Positions 1 to 8,364 of a DNA stretch of 64,000 nt are shown piece after piece. Positions within the stretch are counted from its first letter, which is position 1; every line of letters begins with the position of its first letter. A program made the position numbers and the translations under genes. The notes under the pieces are model-generated. The model was not told where the DNA came from. It searched no databases and saw nothing but the letters and a program-made list of their open reading frames with translations. The DNA is from Streptomyces stelliscabiei (lineage in GTDB: Bacteria > Actinomycetota > Actinomycetes > Streptomycetales > Streptomycetaceae). Where the stretch lies: the NCBI RefSeq assembly GCF_014873495.1, contig NZ_JADBGF010000001.1, positions 7,006,001 through 7,070,000 on the forward strand, given 5' to 3'.

Positions 1-430
1 CGACCACCGCCCGCGGATACTGCCGGGCCAGCTCCTCGGCGTGCTTCCAGTGCACCGCGCAGGGCCGTCCGTCCAGCAGCCCGGCCGCGCCGAGCACGAA
101 CACCCCCGAACACACGCTCAGCACCCGCGCGCCCCGGTCGGTGGCCCGCCGCAGCGCGTCCAGCAGTTCCGGCGGGTAGTCCCGGTGCACATAGCTGTCG
201 CCCGCCGGTACGACGACCAGGTCGGCCTCTTCGAGCCGGTCCAGCCCGTACGGCGTGGAGACCGTGAACCCGGCGGGCGTCCGCAGGGTGGCGCCCTCCG
301 CCGAGGCGACCGCGAAGTCGTACACCGGCAGGCCGTCGTCGCTGCGGTCGAGGCCGAAGACCTCGCAGACGACGCCCAGTTCGAAGGGATGCACGCCCTC
401 CATGAGGACGGTGGCCACGTTTTTCAGCAT
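1..430 (-). CDS. GlxA-family AraC-type transcriptional regulator (N-terminal part, cut by window edge)
   Basis: Only the first 143 codons lie in the window; the gene runs off its left edge. They encode a DJ-1/PfpI-like domain: an opening hydrophobic strand (MLKNVATVLMEGVHPFEL), then VVPAGDSY and the nucleophile-elbow-like SVCSGVFVLGAAGLL, then CAVHWKHAEEL. This is the pattern of GlxA-type regulators, which join an amidotransferase-like sensor domain to a C-terminal AraC helix-turn-helix; the HTH half is outside the window. The ATG at 430 is the first start in the frame. It lies downstream of nrdB on the same strand. The published S. coelicolor nrdABS operon ends with an AraC-like gene, nrdS, so this is a positional candidate for nrdS, although 359 bases and an opposite-strand ORF lie between. 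Confidence 0.85.
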   Translation of the reverse strand, partial: MLKNVATVLMEGVHPFELGVVCEVFGLDRSDDGLPVYDFAVASAEGATLRTPAGFTVSTPYGLDRLEEADLVVVPAGDSYVHRDYPPELLDALRRATDRGARVLSVCSGVFVLGAAGLLDGRPCAVHWKHAEELARQYPRAVV

Positions 431-523
431 GCTGCCAGTGTGCATCGGAAGTGGCAGGAATTCGAGGGGGTGCGGCAGTCCTGCCACTGTTTGCCAGGAG
501 CGTTCGGCGCGAAAGTGGTGTCC

Positions 524-694
524 ATGGATACGACACAGCTGCAAGGACTCATCGGAACACTGGCCGTCATCGGACTGCTCGCCCTGGTCGCACTGCCCGC
601 GATCGTCGGCGTGGTGCACGACCGTCGCGTCGACCGCCAGCTCAGGCGGGCGCAGGAACGACGGGCGTCGCACCACGTCGCCCGCGCCGCCTGA
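524..694 (+). CDS. small single-span membrane protein (56 aa)
   Basis: A 56-residue ORF with a short N-terminus (MDTTQLQGL), one strongly hydrophobic segment at about residues 9-30 (IGTLAVIGLLALVALPAIVG) and a basic cytoplasmic-type tail rich in Arg (DRRVDRQLRRAQERR). Third codon positions are almost all G or C, as in real Streptomyces genes. It is divergent from the GlxA-type regulator at 430 and convergent with nrdB. The ribosome binding site is weak (GTGGTG). No function can be assigned; the layout suggests a small inner-membrane peptide. It could be spurious because it is short. Confidence 0.5.
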   Translation: MDTTQLQGLIGTLAVIGLLALVALPAIVGVVHDRRVDRQLRRAQERRASHHVARAA

Positions 695-789
695 GCGGCG
701 GCCCGGTGCCGCTGATACGTCCCCGGCACGACGACGACCGCGCGGGTCACGCCGGCCGGGGACGAGGTCACAGCGCTGACCCGGGCGGC

Positions 790-1800
790 CTAGAAGTCCT
801 CGTCCAGGTCGACGGTGCCCTCCACCGCCACCTGGTAGGCCGAGGGACGCCGCTCGAAGAAGTTGGTCAGCTCCTGGACACCCTGTAGCTCCATGAAGGA
901 GAACGGGTTCTGCGAGCCGTAGACCGGCGCGAAACCGAGCCGCGTGAGCCGCTGGTCGGCGACGCACTCCAGGTACTGCCGCATCGACTCGGTGTTCATG
1001 CCCGGCAGACCGTCACCGCACAGGTCGCGCCCGAACTGCAGCTCGGCCTCGACGGCCTCCTTGAGCATGTCGGTGACCTGCTGCTGGAGCAGATCGTCGA
1101 AGAGCTCCGGCTCCTCCTTGCGGACGGTGTCCACCACCTCGAAGGCGAAGGACATGTGCATGGTCTCGTCGCGGAACACCCAGTTGGTGCCCGTCGCCAG
1201 ACCGTGCAGCAGCCCCCGGCTGCGGAACCAGTAGACGTACGCGAAGGCGCCGTAGAAGAACAGGCCCTCGATGCAGGCGGCGAAGCAGATCAGGTTGAGC
1301 AGGAAGCGGCGGCGGTCGGCCTTGGACTCCAGGCGGTCCAGCTTCTCCACCGAGTCCATCCATTTGAAGCAGAACTCCGCCTTCTCCCGGATGGACGGGA
1401 TGTTCTCCACCGCCGCGAAGGCCGCCGCCCGGTCCGCCGGGTCGGGCAGGTAGGTGTCCAGCAGGGTCAGATAGAACTGGACGTGCACGGCCTCCTCGAA
1501 GAGCTGACGGCTCAGATAGAGCCGCGCCTCGGGGGAGTTGATGTGCTTGTAGAGGGTCAGCACGAGGTTGTTCGCCACGATCGAGTCGCCCGTCGCGAAG
1601 AACGCGACCAGGCGGCCGATCATGTGCTGCTCGCCCTCGGACAGCTTCGCGAGGTCCGCGACGTCCGAGTGGAGGTCGACCTCCTCGACGGTCCAGGTGT
1701 TCTTGATCGCGTCCCGGTAACGCTCGTAGAAGTCCGGGTAGCGCATGGGGCGGAGAGTCAGCTCGAAGCCGGGGTCGAGCAGGTTCTGGTTGCTGGGCAT
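790..1800 (-). CDS. nrdB: ribonucleoside-diphosphate reductase, class Ia beta subunit
   Basis: This 336-residue protein holds the di-iron tyrosyl-radical centre that drives reduction of ribonucleoside diphosphates with NrdA. Spacing matches E. coli R2: D72, E103 and H106 (EEAVHVQ), radical Tyr110, E178 (ACIEGLFF), and E212/H215 (RDETMHM). The C-terminal tail (DLDEDF) is acidic, as needed to dock on the large subunit. The ATG at 1800 overlaps the nrdA stop by one base (TGATG), so translation is coupled and the pair forms one operon. A GTG one codon upstream is possible but would enlarge the overlap. Expression should follow the riboswitch and NrdR boxes upstream of nrdA. Confidence 0.96.
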   Translation of the reverse strand: MPSNQNLLDPGFELTLRPMRYPDFYERYRDAIKNTWTVEEVDLHSDVADLAKLSEGEQHMIGRLVAFFATGDSIVANNLVLTLYKHINSPEARLYLSRQLFEEAVHVQFYLTLLDTYLPDPADRAAAFAAVENIPSIREKAEFCFKWMDSVEKLDRLESKADRRRFLLNLICFAACIEGLFFYGAFAYVYWFRSRGLLHGLATGTNWVFRDETMHMSFAFEVVDTVRKEEPELFDDLLQQQVTDMLKEAVEAELQFGRDLCGDGLPGMNTESMRQYLECVADQRLTRLGFAPVYGSQNPFSFMELQGVQELTNFFERRPSAYQVAVEGTVDLDEDF

Positions 1801-4208
1801 CACTGGCAGGCCTCGCAGGACTCGGGGTTCTCAAGGGAGCAGGCGACGGCCTCTTCGGAGGTGGCCTGCTGCAGGGGGATGGTCGTCTCGGGCTGCCGGG
1901 CCTGGCCCTGCGCCGCGCGGGCGATCCGGGTCGCCGGGCGCGAGCGCAGGTAGTACGTGGTCTTCAGACCCGACTTCCAGGCGTACGCGTACATCGAGGA
2001 GAGCTTGCCGATGGTCGGCGTCTCCAGGAACAGGTTCAGCGACTGCGACTGGTCGAGATACGGGGTGCGGGCGGCGGCCATGTCGATCAGGCCGCGCTGC
2101 GGGATCTCCCAGGCCGTCCGGTACAGGGCCCTGACGTCCTCCGGGATCCACGCGAAGTCCTGCACCGAGCCGCCCGACTCGCGCAGCGCCTCCCGGGTGC
2201 GCGCGTCCCAGACGCCCAGCTCCTTCAGGTCCTTCACCAGATACGAGTTGACCTGGAGGAACTCACCGGACAGCGTCTCGCGCTTGAACAGGTTGGACAC
2301 CTGCGGCTCGATGCACTCGTACACACCGGCGATCGAGGCGATGGTGGCCGTCGGCGCGATGGCGAGGAGCAGCGAGTTGCGCATGCCGGTCGCCGCGACG
2401 CGCTCGCGCAGGGCCGCCCAGCGCTCCGGCCAGGCCGGCTCGACGTCGTAGTGGTCGGGGTGCAGCACACCACGGGCCGTGCGGGTCTTCTCCCAGGCCG
2501 GCAGCGGGCCGTTGCGCTCGGCGAGGTCGGCGGAGGCCTCGTACGCGGCGAGCATGATCCGTTCGGCGATCCGGGTGGACAGTGCCTTCGCCTCGGGGGA
2601 GTCGAAGGGCAGGCGCAGCTGGAAGAAGACGTCCTGGAGGCCCATCGCGCCGAGGCCGACCGGGCGCCACCTGGCGTTGGAGCGGCCCGCCTGCTCGGTG
2701 GGGTAGAAGTTGATGTCGACGACGCGGTCGAGGAAGGTGACGGCGGTGCGGACGGTCTCGTCCAGCCGCTGCCAGTCCATGTCGCCGGCCGCCCGGTCGA
2801 CGAACGCGCCCAGGTTCACCGAGCCCAGGTTGCAGACCGCCGTCTCCCCGTCGTCCGTGACCTCCAGGATCTCCGTGCAGAGGTTGGAGGAGTGGACGAC
2901 GTGGCCCCGCTCGGCCGTCTGGTTGGCCGTGCGGTTGGCCGCGTCCTTGAAGGTCATCCAGCCGTTGCCGGTCTGCGCGAGGGTGCGCATCATGCGGCCG
3001 TACAGATCACGGGCGGCGATCGTCTTCCTCGCCAGGCCGTTCGCCTCCGCCTTGCGGTAGGCCGCCTCGAACTCCTCGCCCCACAGGTCGACCAGCTCGG
3101 GCACGTCGGCCGGGGAGAACAGCGACCACTGCTCGTCGGCGTTCACCCGGCGCATGAACTCGTCCGGGATCCAGTGCGCCAGGTTCAGGTTGTGCGTACG
3201 GCGGGCGTCCTCGCCGGTGTTGTCGCGCAGCTCCAGGAACTCCTCGATGTCGGAGTGCCAGGTCTCCAGGTACACCGCGGCCGCGCCCTTGCGCCGCCCG
3301 CCCTGGTTCACGGCGGCGACCGAGGCGTCCAGCGTCTTCAGGAACGGCACGATGCCGTTGGAGTGCCCGTTGGTGCCCCGGATCAGCGAACCGCGCGAGC
3401 GGATGCGGGAGTAGGACAGACCGATGCCGCCGGCGTGCTTCGAGAGGCGGGCGACCTGGTGGTAGCGGTCGTAGATGGAGTCCAGCTCGTCCAGCGGGGA
3501 GTCGAGGAGGTAGCAGGACGACATCTGGGGGTGGCGGGTGCCGGAGTTGAAGAGTGTGGGGGAGGAGGGGAGGTAGTCGAGGCGGCTCATGAGGCGGTAG
3601 AGCGCGGCGACCTCGTCCACGGCCCTCGTGGTGTCGTCCTCGGCCAGGCCGCTCGCCACCCGCAGCATGAAGTGCTGGGGCGTCTCGACGACCTTGCGGG
3701 TGAGGGGGTGCCGGAGCAGATAGCGGCTGTGCAGGGTACGGAGGCCGAAGTAGCCGAAGCGGTCGTCGCCGTCCGGGTCGACCAGGGCGTCGAGACGCTC
3801 GGCGTGCACGCGCGCGAACTCCGCGGTGCGGTCGGCGACGAGACCCTCCCGGTGGCCCACGGTGATGGACTCGGTGAACGTGGTGACGCCCTGCGAGGCG
3901 GCCTCGTCGCGGATGCCGATGGCCAGCAGCCGCGCGGCGAGCTTGGAGTAGGCGGGGTCCTCGGAGATCAGACCGGCGGCCGCCTCCGTGGCCAGCTCGC
4001 GCAGCTCCACGACCATCTCGGCGGAGGCACCGCGTGAGGACCGGCCGCGCAGCGCGGCGGCGACGACCCGGCCGGGGTCGGCGTCGGGGAGGTCGACGGT
4101 CAGCTCGGTCAGGATCCGCAGCAACGCGGAACCGGGACTGTCGGTCTCCGTCGCCGGGTCGGCTGAAGCCAGGTCGGCTGCAACCGGGTCGGCTGGCGCG
4201 ATGGTCAC
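1800..4208 (-). CDS. nrdA: ribonucleoside-diphosphate reductase, class Ia alpha subunit
   Basis: Catalytic large subunit of oxygen-dependent ribonucleotide reductase (about 802 aa). The active-site cysteines are visible in MSSCYLLDS, NLCTEILEV (thiyl radical Cys) and AVCNLGSVNLG, and a redox-shuttle pair sits at the very C-terminus (SCEACQ). The N-terminal ~100 residues resemble a degenerate ATP-cone region. I chose the GTG at 4208 because GGGAG lies just upstream; a TTG at 4232 in frame is the alternative. It precedes nrdB with a one-base TGATG overlap. The long leader carries a cobalamin riboswitch and tandem NrdR-like boxes, matching the known S. coelicolor logic in which B12 shuts off this class Ia enzyme when the B12-dependent class II enzyme can work. 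Confidence 0.96.
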   Translation of the reverse strand: MTIAPADPVAADLASADPATETDSPGSALLRILTELTVDLPDADPGRVVAAALRGRSSRGASAEMVVELRELATEAAAGLISEDPAYSKLAARLLAIGIRDEAASQGVTTFTESITVGHREGLVADRTAEFARVHAERLDALVDPDGDDRFGYFGLRTLHSRYLLRHPLTRKVVETPQHFMLRVASGLAEDDTTRAVDEVAALYRLMSRLDYLPSSPTLFNSGTRHPQMSSCYLLDSPLDELDSIYDRYHQVARLSKHAGGIGLSYSRIRSRGSLIRGTNGHSNGIVPFLKTLDASVAAVNQGGRRKGAAAVYLETWHSDIEEFLELRDNTGEDARRTHNLNLAHWIPDEFMRRVNADEQWSLFSPADVPELVDLWGEEFEAAYRKAEANGLARKTIAARDLYGRMMRTLAQTGNGWMTFKDAANRTANQTAERGHVVHSSNLCTEILEVTDDGETAVCNLGSVNLGAFVDRAAGDMDWQRLDETVRTAVTFLDRVVDINFYPTEQAGRSNARWRPVGLGAMGLQDVFFQLRLPFDSPEAKALSTRIAERIMLAAYEASADLAERNGPLPAWEKTRTARGVLHPDHYDVEPAWPERWAALRERVAATGMRNSLLLAIAPTATIASIAGVYECIEPQVSNLFKRETLSGEFLQVNSYLVKDLKELGVWDARTREALRESGGSVQDFAWIPEDVRALYRTAWEIPQRGLIDMAAARTPYLDQSQSLNLFLETPTIGKLSSMYAYAWKSGLKTTYYLRSRPATRIARAAQGQARQPETTIPLQQATSEEAVACSLENPESCEACQ

Positions 4209-4342
4209 GTGGGGCTCTCCCTCGCTCGGCAAGAGGCCTGGCGGAGGGCGGGCGGCAGCTCACGAGCGCACGGGGGCGTCGCGTCCACCGGCCCATTCCA
4301 CGAGGCCCGGACGTCAGGCACCCGGACCGGACGGCCGGGCGC

Positions 4343-4455
4343 GCTGTCGACAGGTGTTCGGACTGAACAGGCGTGCGCGAAAGGGCATGAACGCACGCGA
4401 GTACACCGTTGCGGGACAGTTCCGGATTCGCACCGGATTCCCCTGTGGCGACAGC
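4343..4455 (-). ncRNA. cobalamin (B12) riboswitch in the nrdA leader
   Basis: On the minus strand the leader contains the conserved cobalamin-aptamer core: GGGGAAUCCGGUGCGAAUCC, then GGAACUGUCCCGCAACGGUG, and near the 3' end the B12-box-like AGUCCGAACACCUGUCGACA. The ends pair as P1 (GCUGUCG at 4455-4449 with CGACAGC at 4349-4343). About 134 bases separate it from the nrdA start. In S. coelicolor a B12 riboswitch represses nrdABS; the same off-switch is inferred here. The expression platform is not resolved from sequence. Confidence 0.9.
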
Positions 4456-4462
4456 GAGCATG

Positions 4463-4509
4463 AGCATACATCTAGTGCCGGTGCGCGGTGTCACCCCCAC
4501 ATGTTGTGT
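4463..4509 (-). promoter_or_regulatory. tandem NrdR-box-like repressor sites
   Basis: Two 16-base imperfect palindromes lie just upstream of the riboswitch: GCACTAGATGTATGCT (4478-4463) and ACACAACATGTGGGGG (4509-4494). Their starts are 31 bp apart, three helical turns, which is the usual arrangement of NrdR boxes. They resemble the consensus ACACWATATATWGTGT. NrdR is an ATP-cone repressor of ribonucleotide reductase genes; it is not in this window. The sites presumably overlap the nrdA promoter. Confidence 0.7.
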
Positions 4510-4788
4510 CGCATTCGGCTGCGCAGGGTGTCGGAGCGTCAACTCATAGGTGATCGGAGTGATGTCGGGGGCCTCGGGGATGGGGCTCCGTTCGCGCTCG
4601 GGTGTGCGGGTGAAGCCCGGGCGTTCGTGGAGGCGATGGCCTCTCCCGCGTAAGTGATCGTGATGTCCATGCGTCGCAGTGTGCATCAGGGACGCCTTGG
4701 CGCGGCCCGGGTTGTCCACAGAGGCTGTCGCCTGTCGGATGATCTGATCCGGCGGCCCACGGCGCCCGGTCGGGAGGGGACGAGCCGG

Positions 4789-5778
4789 TCAGGCCACCGC
4801 CGGCCACAGCGGCAGCGTCGCCACGAAGTCCTCGCTGAAATCGCGGGTGCCCGGCCCCAGGGCCACGCGGCCGGTGGCGCGCAGGCGGGCGGTCAGGGCG
4901 GGGGACTCGGAGTAATAGACGCGCCGGGCGGTGGCCGGCACGAACACGGTCTGACCCCGGGTGAGTTCGCTCGCGCATTCGACGACGACGGCGCCCTCGG
5001 CGGCCGCCACGAACGCCTCGTCCCCGCACACCCCCACGGCCAGCGGATCGTGCAGCGGACAGGTGCCGTCTCCGCCGTGGCGGGTGTAGGCGTCCATGTA
5101 CGTGCGCATCAGCCGGGCGGCGAGTGCCGTGCCCGGGCCTGCCGCCTCCAGCGCGGCGAGGTCGGCGGGGCGGAACAGCCAGCGGTGCGAGGCGTCCAGG
5201 TCGACCATGGTGAACGGGATGCCGGAGGAGAGCACGATCTCGGCCGCGTCGGGGTCGGCCCAGATGTTGAACTCGGCGACCGGGGTGATGTTTCCCGGCA
5301 CCTGGGCGGCGCCGCCCATGAACACGAATCTGGCGACGCGGTGGGCGAAGTGGGGGTCTTCGAGCAGGGCGACGGCGATGTTCGTGAGGGGGCCGGTGGC
5401 GCACACCGTCAGCTCGCCCTCGTACGCGCGGGAGAGGCGGAGCAGGGCCTGTGCGGACGACTCCGTCGGGTGCGGGGCCGTGGAGTCGGGCAGCGTCTCG
5501 TCGCCGAGGCCCGCCGGGCCGTGGAAGGCGGATGCCTCTCGGTAGGGGAGGGAGGAGAGGGGGCGGCCCGCGCCTCGGTGCACGGGGATGTCGCCGTCGA
5601 TGCGGAGGGCTCGGGAGAGGGCTCGGGCGTTGGCGTAGGTCGCTTCGGCGGGGAGGTTGCCGCCTACCGAGGTGTAGGCCTTGAGGTCCCACAGGCCTGT
5701 GCCGAGGAGGTACTGCAGGGCTACGGCGTCGTCGATACCGGGGTCGCTGTCCAGGACGATCGGTGCGCGAACGGTCAC
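4789..5778 (-). CDS. inosine-uridine preferring nucleoside hydrolase family protein
   Basis: A 329-residue nucleoside hydrolase that should cleave the N-glycosidic bond of ribonucleosides for base salvage. The calcium-binding signature is present as DSDPGIDDAV at residues 10-19, a Ser variant of the usual DTDPGxDD. Further family marks are TGPLTNIAVAL, VFMGGAAQVPGNITP, EFNIWADPDAA, and a late acidic ligand in CPLHDPLAVG. There is no signal peptide, so it is cytoplasmic. The start is a GTG at 5778; the ribosome binding site is poor. It ends 580 bases before nrdA and is probably a separate unit. The exact nucleoside preference cannot be read from sequence. Confidence 0.9.
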   Translation of the reverse strand: MTVRAPIVLDSDPGIDDAVALQYLLGTGLWDLKAYTSVGGNLPAEATYANARALSRALRIDGDIPVHRGAGRPLSSLPYREASAFHGPAGLGDETLPDSTAPHPTESSAQALLRLSRAYEGELTVCATGPLTNIAVALLEDPHFAHRVARFVFMGGAAQVPGNITPVAEFNIWADPDAAEIVLSSGIPFTMVDLDASHRWLFRPADLAALEAAGPGTALAARLMRTYMDAYTRHGGDGTCPLHDPLAVGVCGDEAFVAAAEGAVVVECASELTRGQTVFVPATARRVYYSESPALTARLRATGRVALGPGTRDFSEDFVATLPLWPAVA

Positions 5779-5800
5779 GTCGTCAGCGTAGCCGGGCGTT

Positions 5801-5975
5801 GTGCGCCCCCGCCGCCCCTACCCGTCCCTTCACCAGGGGCGCTGCCCCTTCGACCCCGAGGTGAGTTCCACGGGTGCGGGTGGGTGGGGGCTGGTCGCGC
5901 AGTTCCCCGCCCCCCTGACAAACCAGGCCCTGCGGGCCGGGGGCGAAAGGGCAACCTTCCCGCCCCGCGCCCCCG
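5801..5975. repeat. dispersed Streptomyces intergenic repeat, copy A
   Basis: Begins with CGCCCCCGCCGCCCCTACCC and contains GCTGGTCGCGCAGTTCCCCG. The same blocks recur at about 46721 and 56860, and in short form at about 11036. It fills nearly the whole gap between the nucleoside hydrolase start and the symporter stop. It is rich in inverted repeats and has no ORF with coding character. Confidence 0.75.
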
Positions 5976-5982
5976 CCCCGAC

Positions 5983-7611
5983 CTAGTGGCTCGTCCCCGC
6001 CGTCGCCGGAGGCAGTTCCACCTGGACGCCACGGTCGCCCGCGTCCGCCGTGTAGTCCTCGGGGCTGGTCTCGTCGATGCCGTCCGGGGCGTTGAACGCG
6101 CGCAGGGCGAAGGTGAGGACCACCGTGACCACGACGTTGAGGACGAAGGCGGTCAGGCCGATGTAGCCGATCTCGCCGATGCCGGGGATCTCCGCGGACG
6201 AGCCGCCGAAGTGCTTCTGCGTGGGGGAGGCCACGCCGTACGCGGCGATCGTCCCGTACAGCATGCCGACGGCCCAGCCCGCGAGCAGGGCCCAGCGGTG
6301 GCACCAGCGGGTGAACAGGCCGCCCACGAGCGCCGGGAAGGTCTGGAGGATCCAGATGCCGCCGAGGAGCTGGAAGTTGATGGCGACGGTCTTGTCCATG
6401 GTGAGGACGAAGGCCAGGGCGCCCACCTTCACCAGCAGGGACACCAGCTTGGAGACCTTGGTCTCCTGCGCGGGTGTGGCGTCCGGCTTGATGAAGTCCT
6501 TGTAGATGTTGCGGGTGAAGAGGTTCGCCGCCGCGATGGACATGATCGCCGCGGGGACCAGCGCGCCGATGCCGATGGCCGCGAAGGCCACGCCCGCGAA
6601 CCAGTCGGGGAACATCGTCTCGAACAGCTGCGGGATCGCCAGTTGGCCGTTCTGCACCTGGATGCCGGCCGCGATCGCCATGAAGCCCAGCAGGGCGAGC
6701 AGGCCCAGCATCAGCGAGTACAGCGGCAGGATCGTCGTGTTGCGGCGGATGACCTCGCGGCTCCTGGACGACAGCGTCGCCGTGATCGAGTGCGGGTACA
6801 TGAAGAGCGCCAGCGCGGAGCCGAGGGCCAGCGTCGCGTACGTCCACTGGTTGGCGTCGCCGGGGACGAGGGCCCCGCGGGGTTTGTCCGTCGCCGGGTT
6901 GGTCTGGCTGTACGCCTCGCCGGCCTTGGCGAAGATGTCGTCGAAGCCGCCGAGCTTGATCGGGATGTAGATGATCGCCACCGCGATGACGAGGTAGATC
7001 AGGGTGTCCTTCACGAACGCGATCAGGGCGGGCGCCCGGAGGCCGGAGGAGTAGGTGTAGGCCGCCAGGACGCCGAACGCGATCAGCAGCGGCAGGTCCT
7101 TCACGAACCAGTTCGTGTTCTCGCCGCCGCCCACGCCCATCACGTCCAGTACGGCCTGGATGCCGACGAGTTGGAGGGCGATGTACGGCATCGTCGCCAG
7201 GATGCCGGTGAGGGCCACCGCCAGCGACAGGCCCTTGGACCCGAAGCGGCCGCGCACGAAGTCCGAGGTCGTCACATAGCCGTGCTTGTGGGAGACCGAC
7301 CACAGGCGCGGCAGGAACGTGAAGATCAGCGGGTAGACCAGGATCGTGTACGGCACGGCGAAGAAGCCGGCCGCGCCCGCCGCGTAGATCGCCGCGGGGA
7401 CGGCGACGAAGGTGTACGCCGTGTAGAGGTCGCCGCCGAGCAGGAACCAGGTGACCCAGGTGCCGAACGACCGGCCGCCGAGGCCCCATTCGTCGAGGCT
7501 GTGCTCGTTCTCGGCCTTGCGCCAGCGCGCGGCCAGGAAGCCCATGACCGTGACGGCCAGGAAGAAGAAGATGAAGACGGCGAGTGCCACGCCGTTCACG
7601 CCGTCCTTCAC
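5983..7611 (-). CDS. sodium:solute symporter (SSS) family transporter, monocarboxylate type
   Basis: A 542-residue integral membrane protein with about 13 hydrophobic segments spread over its length. The SSS signature region is seen in GGDLYTAYTFVAVPAAIYAA near the N-terminus and ALGSALALFMYPHSITATLS in the middle. It resembles the MctP/acetate-type branch that imports small carboxylates with sodium, but the substrate is not fixed by sequence. Its GTG start overlaps the stop of the DUF3311 gene by four bases (GTGA), so the two are translationally coupled; this DUF3311-SSS pairing is common in actinobacteria. A 10-mer shared with two other carbon-metabolism promoters lies 105 bases upstream of the operon. 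Confidence 0.92.
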   Translation of the reverse strand: MKDGVNGVALAVFIFFFLAVTVMGFLAARWRKAENEHSLDEWGLGGRSFGTWVTWFLLGGDLYTAYTFVAVPAAIYAAGAAGFFAVPYTILVYPLIFTFLPRLWSVSHKHGYVTTSDFVRGRFGSKGLSLAVALTGILATMPYIALQLVGIQAVLDVMGVGGGENTNWFVKDLPLLIAFGVLAAYTYSSGLRAPALIAFVKDTLIYLVIAVAIIYIPIKLGGFDDIFAKAGEAYSQTNPATDKPRGALVPGDANQWTYATLALGSALALFMYPHSITATLSSRSREVIRRNTTILPLYSLMLGLLALLGFMAIAAGIQVQNGQLAIPQLFETMFPDWFAGVAFAAIGIGALVPAAIMSIAAANLFTRNIYKDFIKPDATPAQETKVSKLVSLLVKVGALAFVLTMDKTVAINFQLLGGIWILQTFPALVGGLFTRWCHRWALLAGWAVGMLYGTIAAYGVASPTQKHFGGSSAEIPGIGEIGYIGLTAFVLNVVVTVVLTFALRAFNAPDGIDETSPEDYTADAGDRGVQVELPPATAGTSH

Positions 7612-7877
7612 TTCGCGACACCCCCGCCCCGCGTCGCGGACCTGCGGGCGCGCTGGTCACGCTGCCACAGCACGTACGCGGTGGCCGTGAGCGCGGTGGA
7701 GACGAGCACCCAGGCCATCTGGTACCAGTAGAAGAACGGGATGCCGATGAACGCCGGGTCCGTCTTCGCGTACGAGCCGACCCAGAGCATCGCCACGAAC
7801 GGGGCGAGCAGACACAGGGCGATGACGACTCTGACAGGTGTCACCACCGGTGGTCCCACTTCAGGCGCTTCTGACAT
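7608..7877 (-). CDS. DUF3311 small membrane protein, symporter partner
   Basis: An 89-residue protein with two predicted membrane helices (about residues 16-34 and 44-65) and a basic C-terminal tail (RQRDQRARR). It fits DUF3311, a family encoded directly upstream of SSS symporters and assumed to be an accessory subunit. The ATG at 7877 follows a purine-rich stretch (GGGGACGG). The stop overlaps the symporter GTG by four bases. Role beyond association with the transporter is not known. Confidence 0.85.
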   Translation of the reverse strand: MSEAPEVGPPVVTPVRVVIALCLLAPFVAMLWVGSYAKTDPAFIGIPFFYWYQMAWVLVSTALTATAYVLWQRDQRARRSATRGGGVAK

Positions 7878-8364
7878 GTCCCGGTTCCGTCCCCTCGCTG
7901 GTCGCCATTGATCGCCACTGATCACGTGCTCGACGCGCAGGAAATGTAAGGGACAGGTTCCGTCGTCCGGAACCCCTTGTCCGGATAACGGATGCGGAGG
8001 TTGTGTGTTCAGCGGCGGCGGAACTCCTGGCCGGGGCCCGTTTCCTGGCGATCCGTCCGCGGACGCTCGGACTGCCCTCGGGGCGCGACACCACCGTGCC
8101 GGGATCGCGCGCGGGTATACGCACAGCGGGGCCTCCGTGTCGGTGGGGCGACGCAAGGACCGTAGAACAGGAGCGGCGCTCGCGCCACACCGCGTGCACC
8201 ACCTGTGGCGCGCGCTGCCGGGCACCACCGGTCACGCGCGCCGCCGGGGACCCGAGAGGCTCAGCCAGGCGGGCGCCCCGAGGGGCTCAGCCGGGCGGGC
8301 GCCCCGAGGGGCTCAGCCAGGCGGCGCGCCCAAAGACTCAGCCACCGCGGCCGCCCCGACCGGT
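7878..8364. other. intergenic region between dasR and the symporter operon
   Basis: It holds the symporter-operon promoter region, including CGGATAACGG at 7982-7991, and on the dasR side a GC-rich tandem repeat (about 8250-8360). No gene with coding character was found. Confidence 0.55.
8250..8360. repeat. degenerate ~27-bp tandem repeat after dasR
   Basis: Three good and two decayed copies of a unit built on CCGAGGGGCTCAGCC followed by GGGCGGGCGCC run up to the dasR stop codon. The last decayed copies reach the stop itself. Each copy can fold on itself, so on the dasR transcript they would give a row of GC-rich hairpins that may end or protect the message. Confidence 0.7.

Larger units (their letters stand above)
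4209..4788. other. 580-base intergenic region upstream of nrdA
   Basis: The half nearest nrdA holds the riboswitch and the NrdR-like boxes. The remainder, about 4510-4788, lies downstream of the nucleoside hydrolase gene; no convincing gene was found there, and its reading frames in either direction are low-complexity and Arg/Pro rich. Confidence 0.6.

Noticed and set aside
4881..5500. Any rRNA or tRNA in the window
   Set aside because: No cloverleaf with a TTCGA arm or CCA-type acceptor was found in any intergenic gap (this range is only a placeholder inside the window).
4654..7731. A 1025-codon plus-strand open frame
   Set aside because: It lies antisense to the nucleoside hydrolase and symporter genes, has no domain pattern, and its composition is that of a GC-frame shadow.
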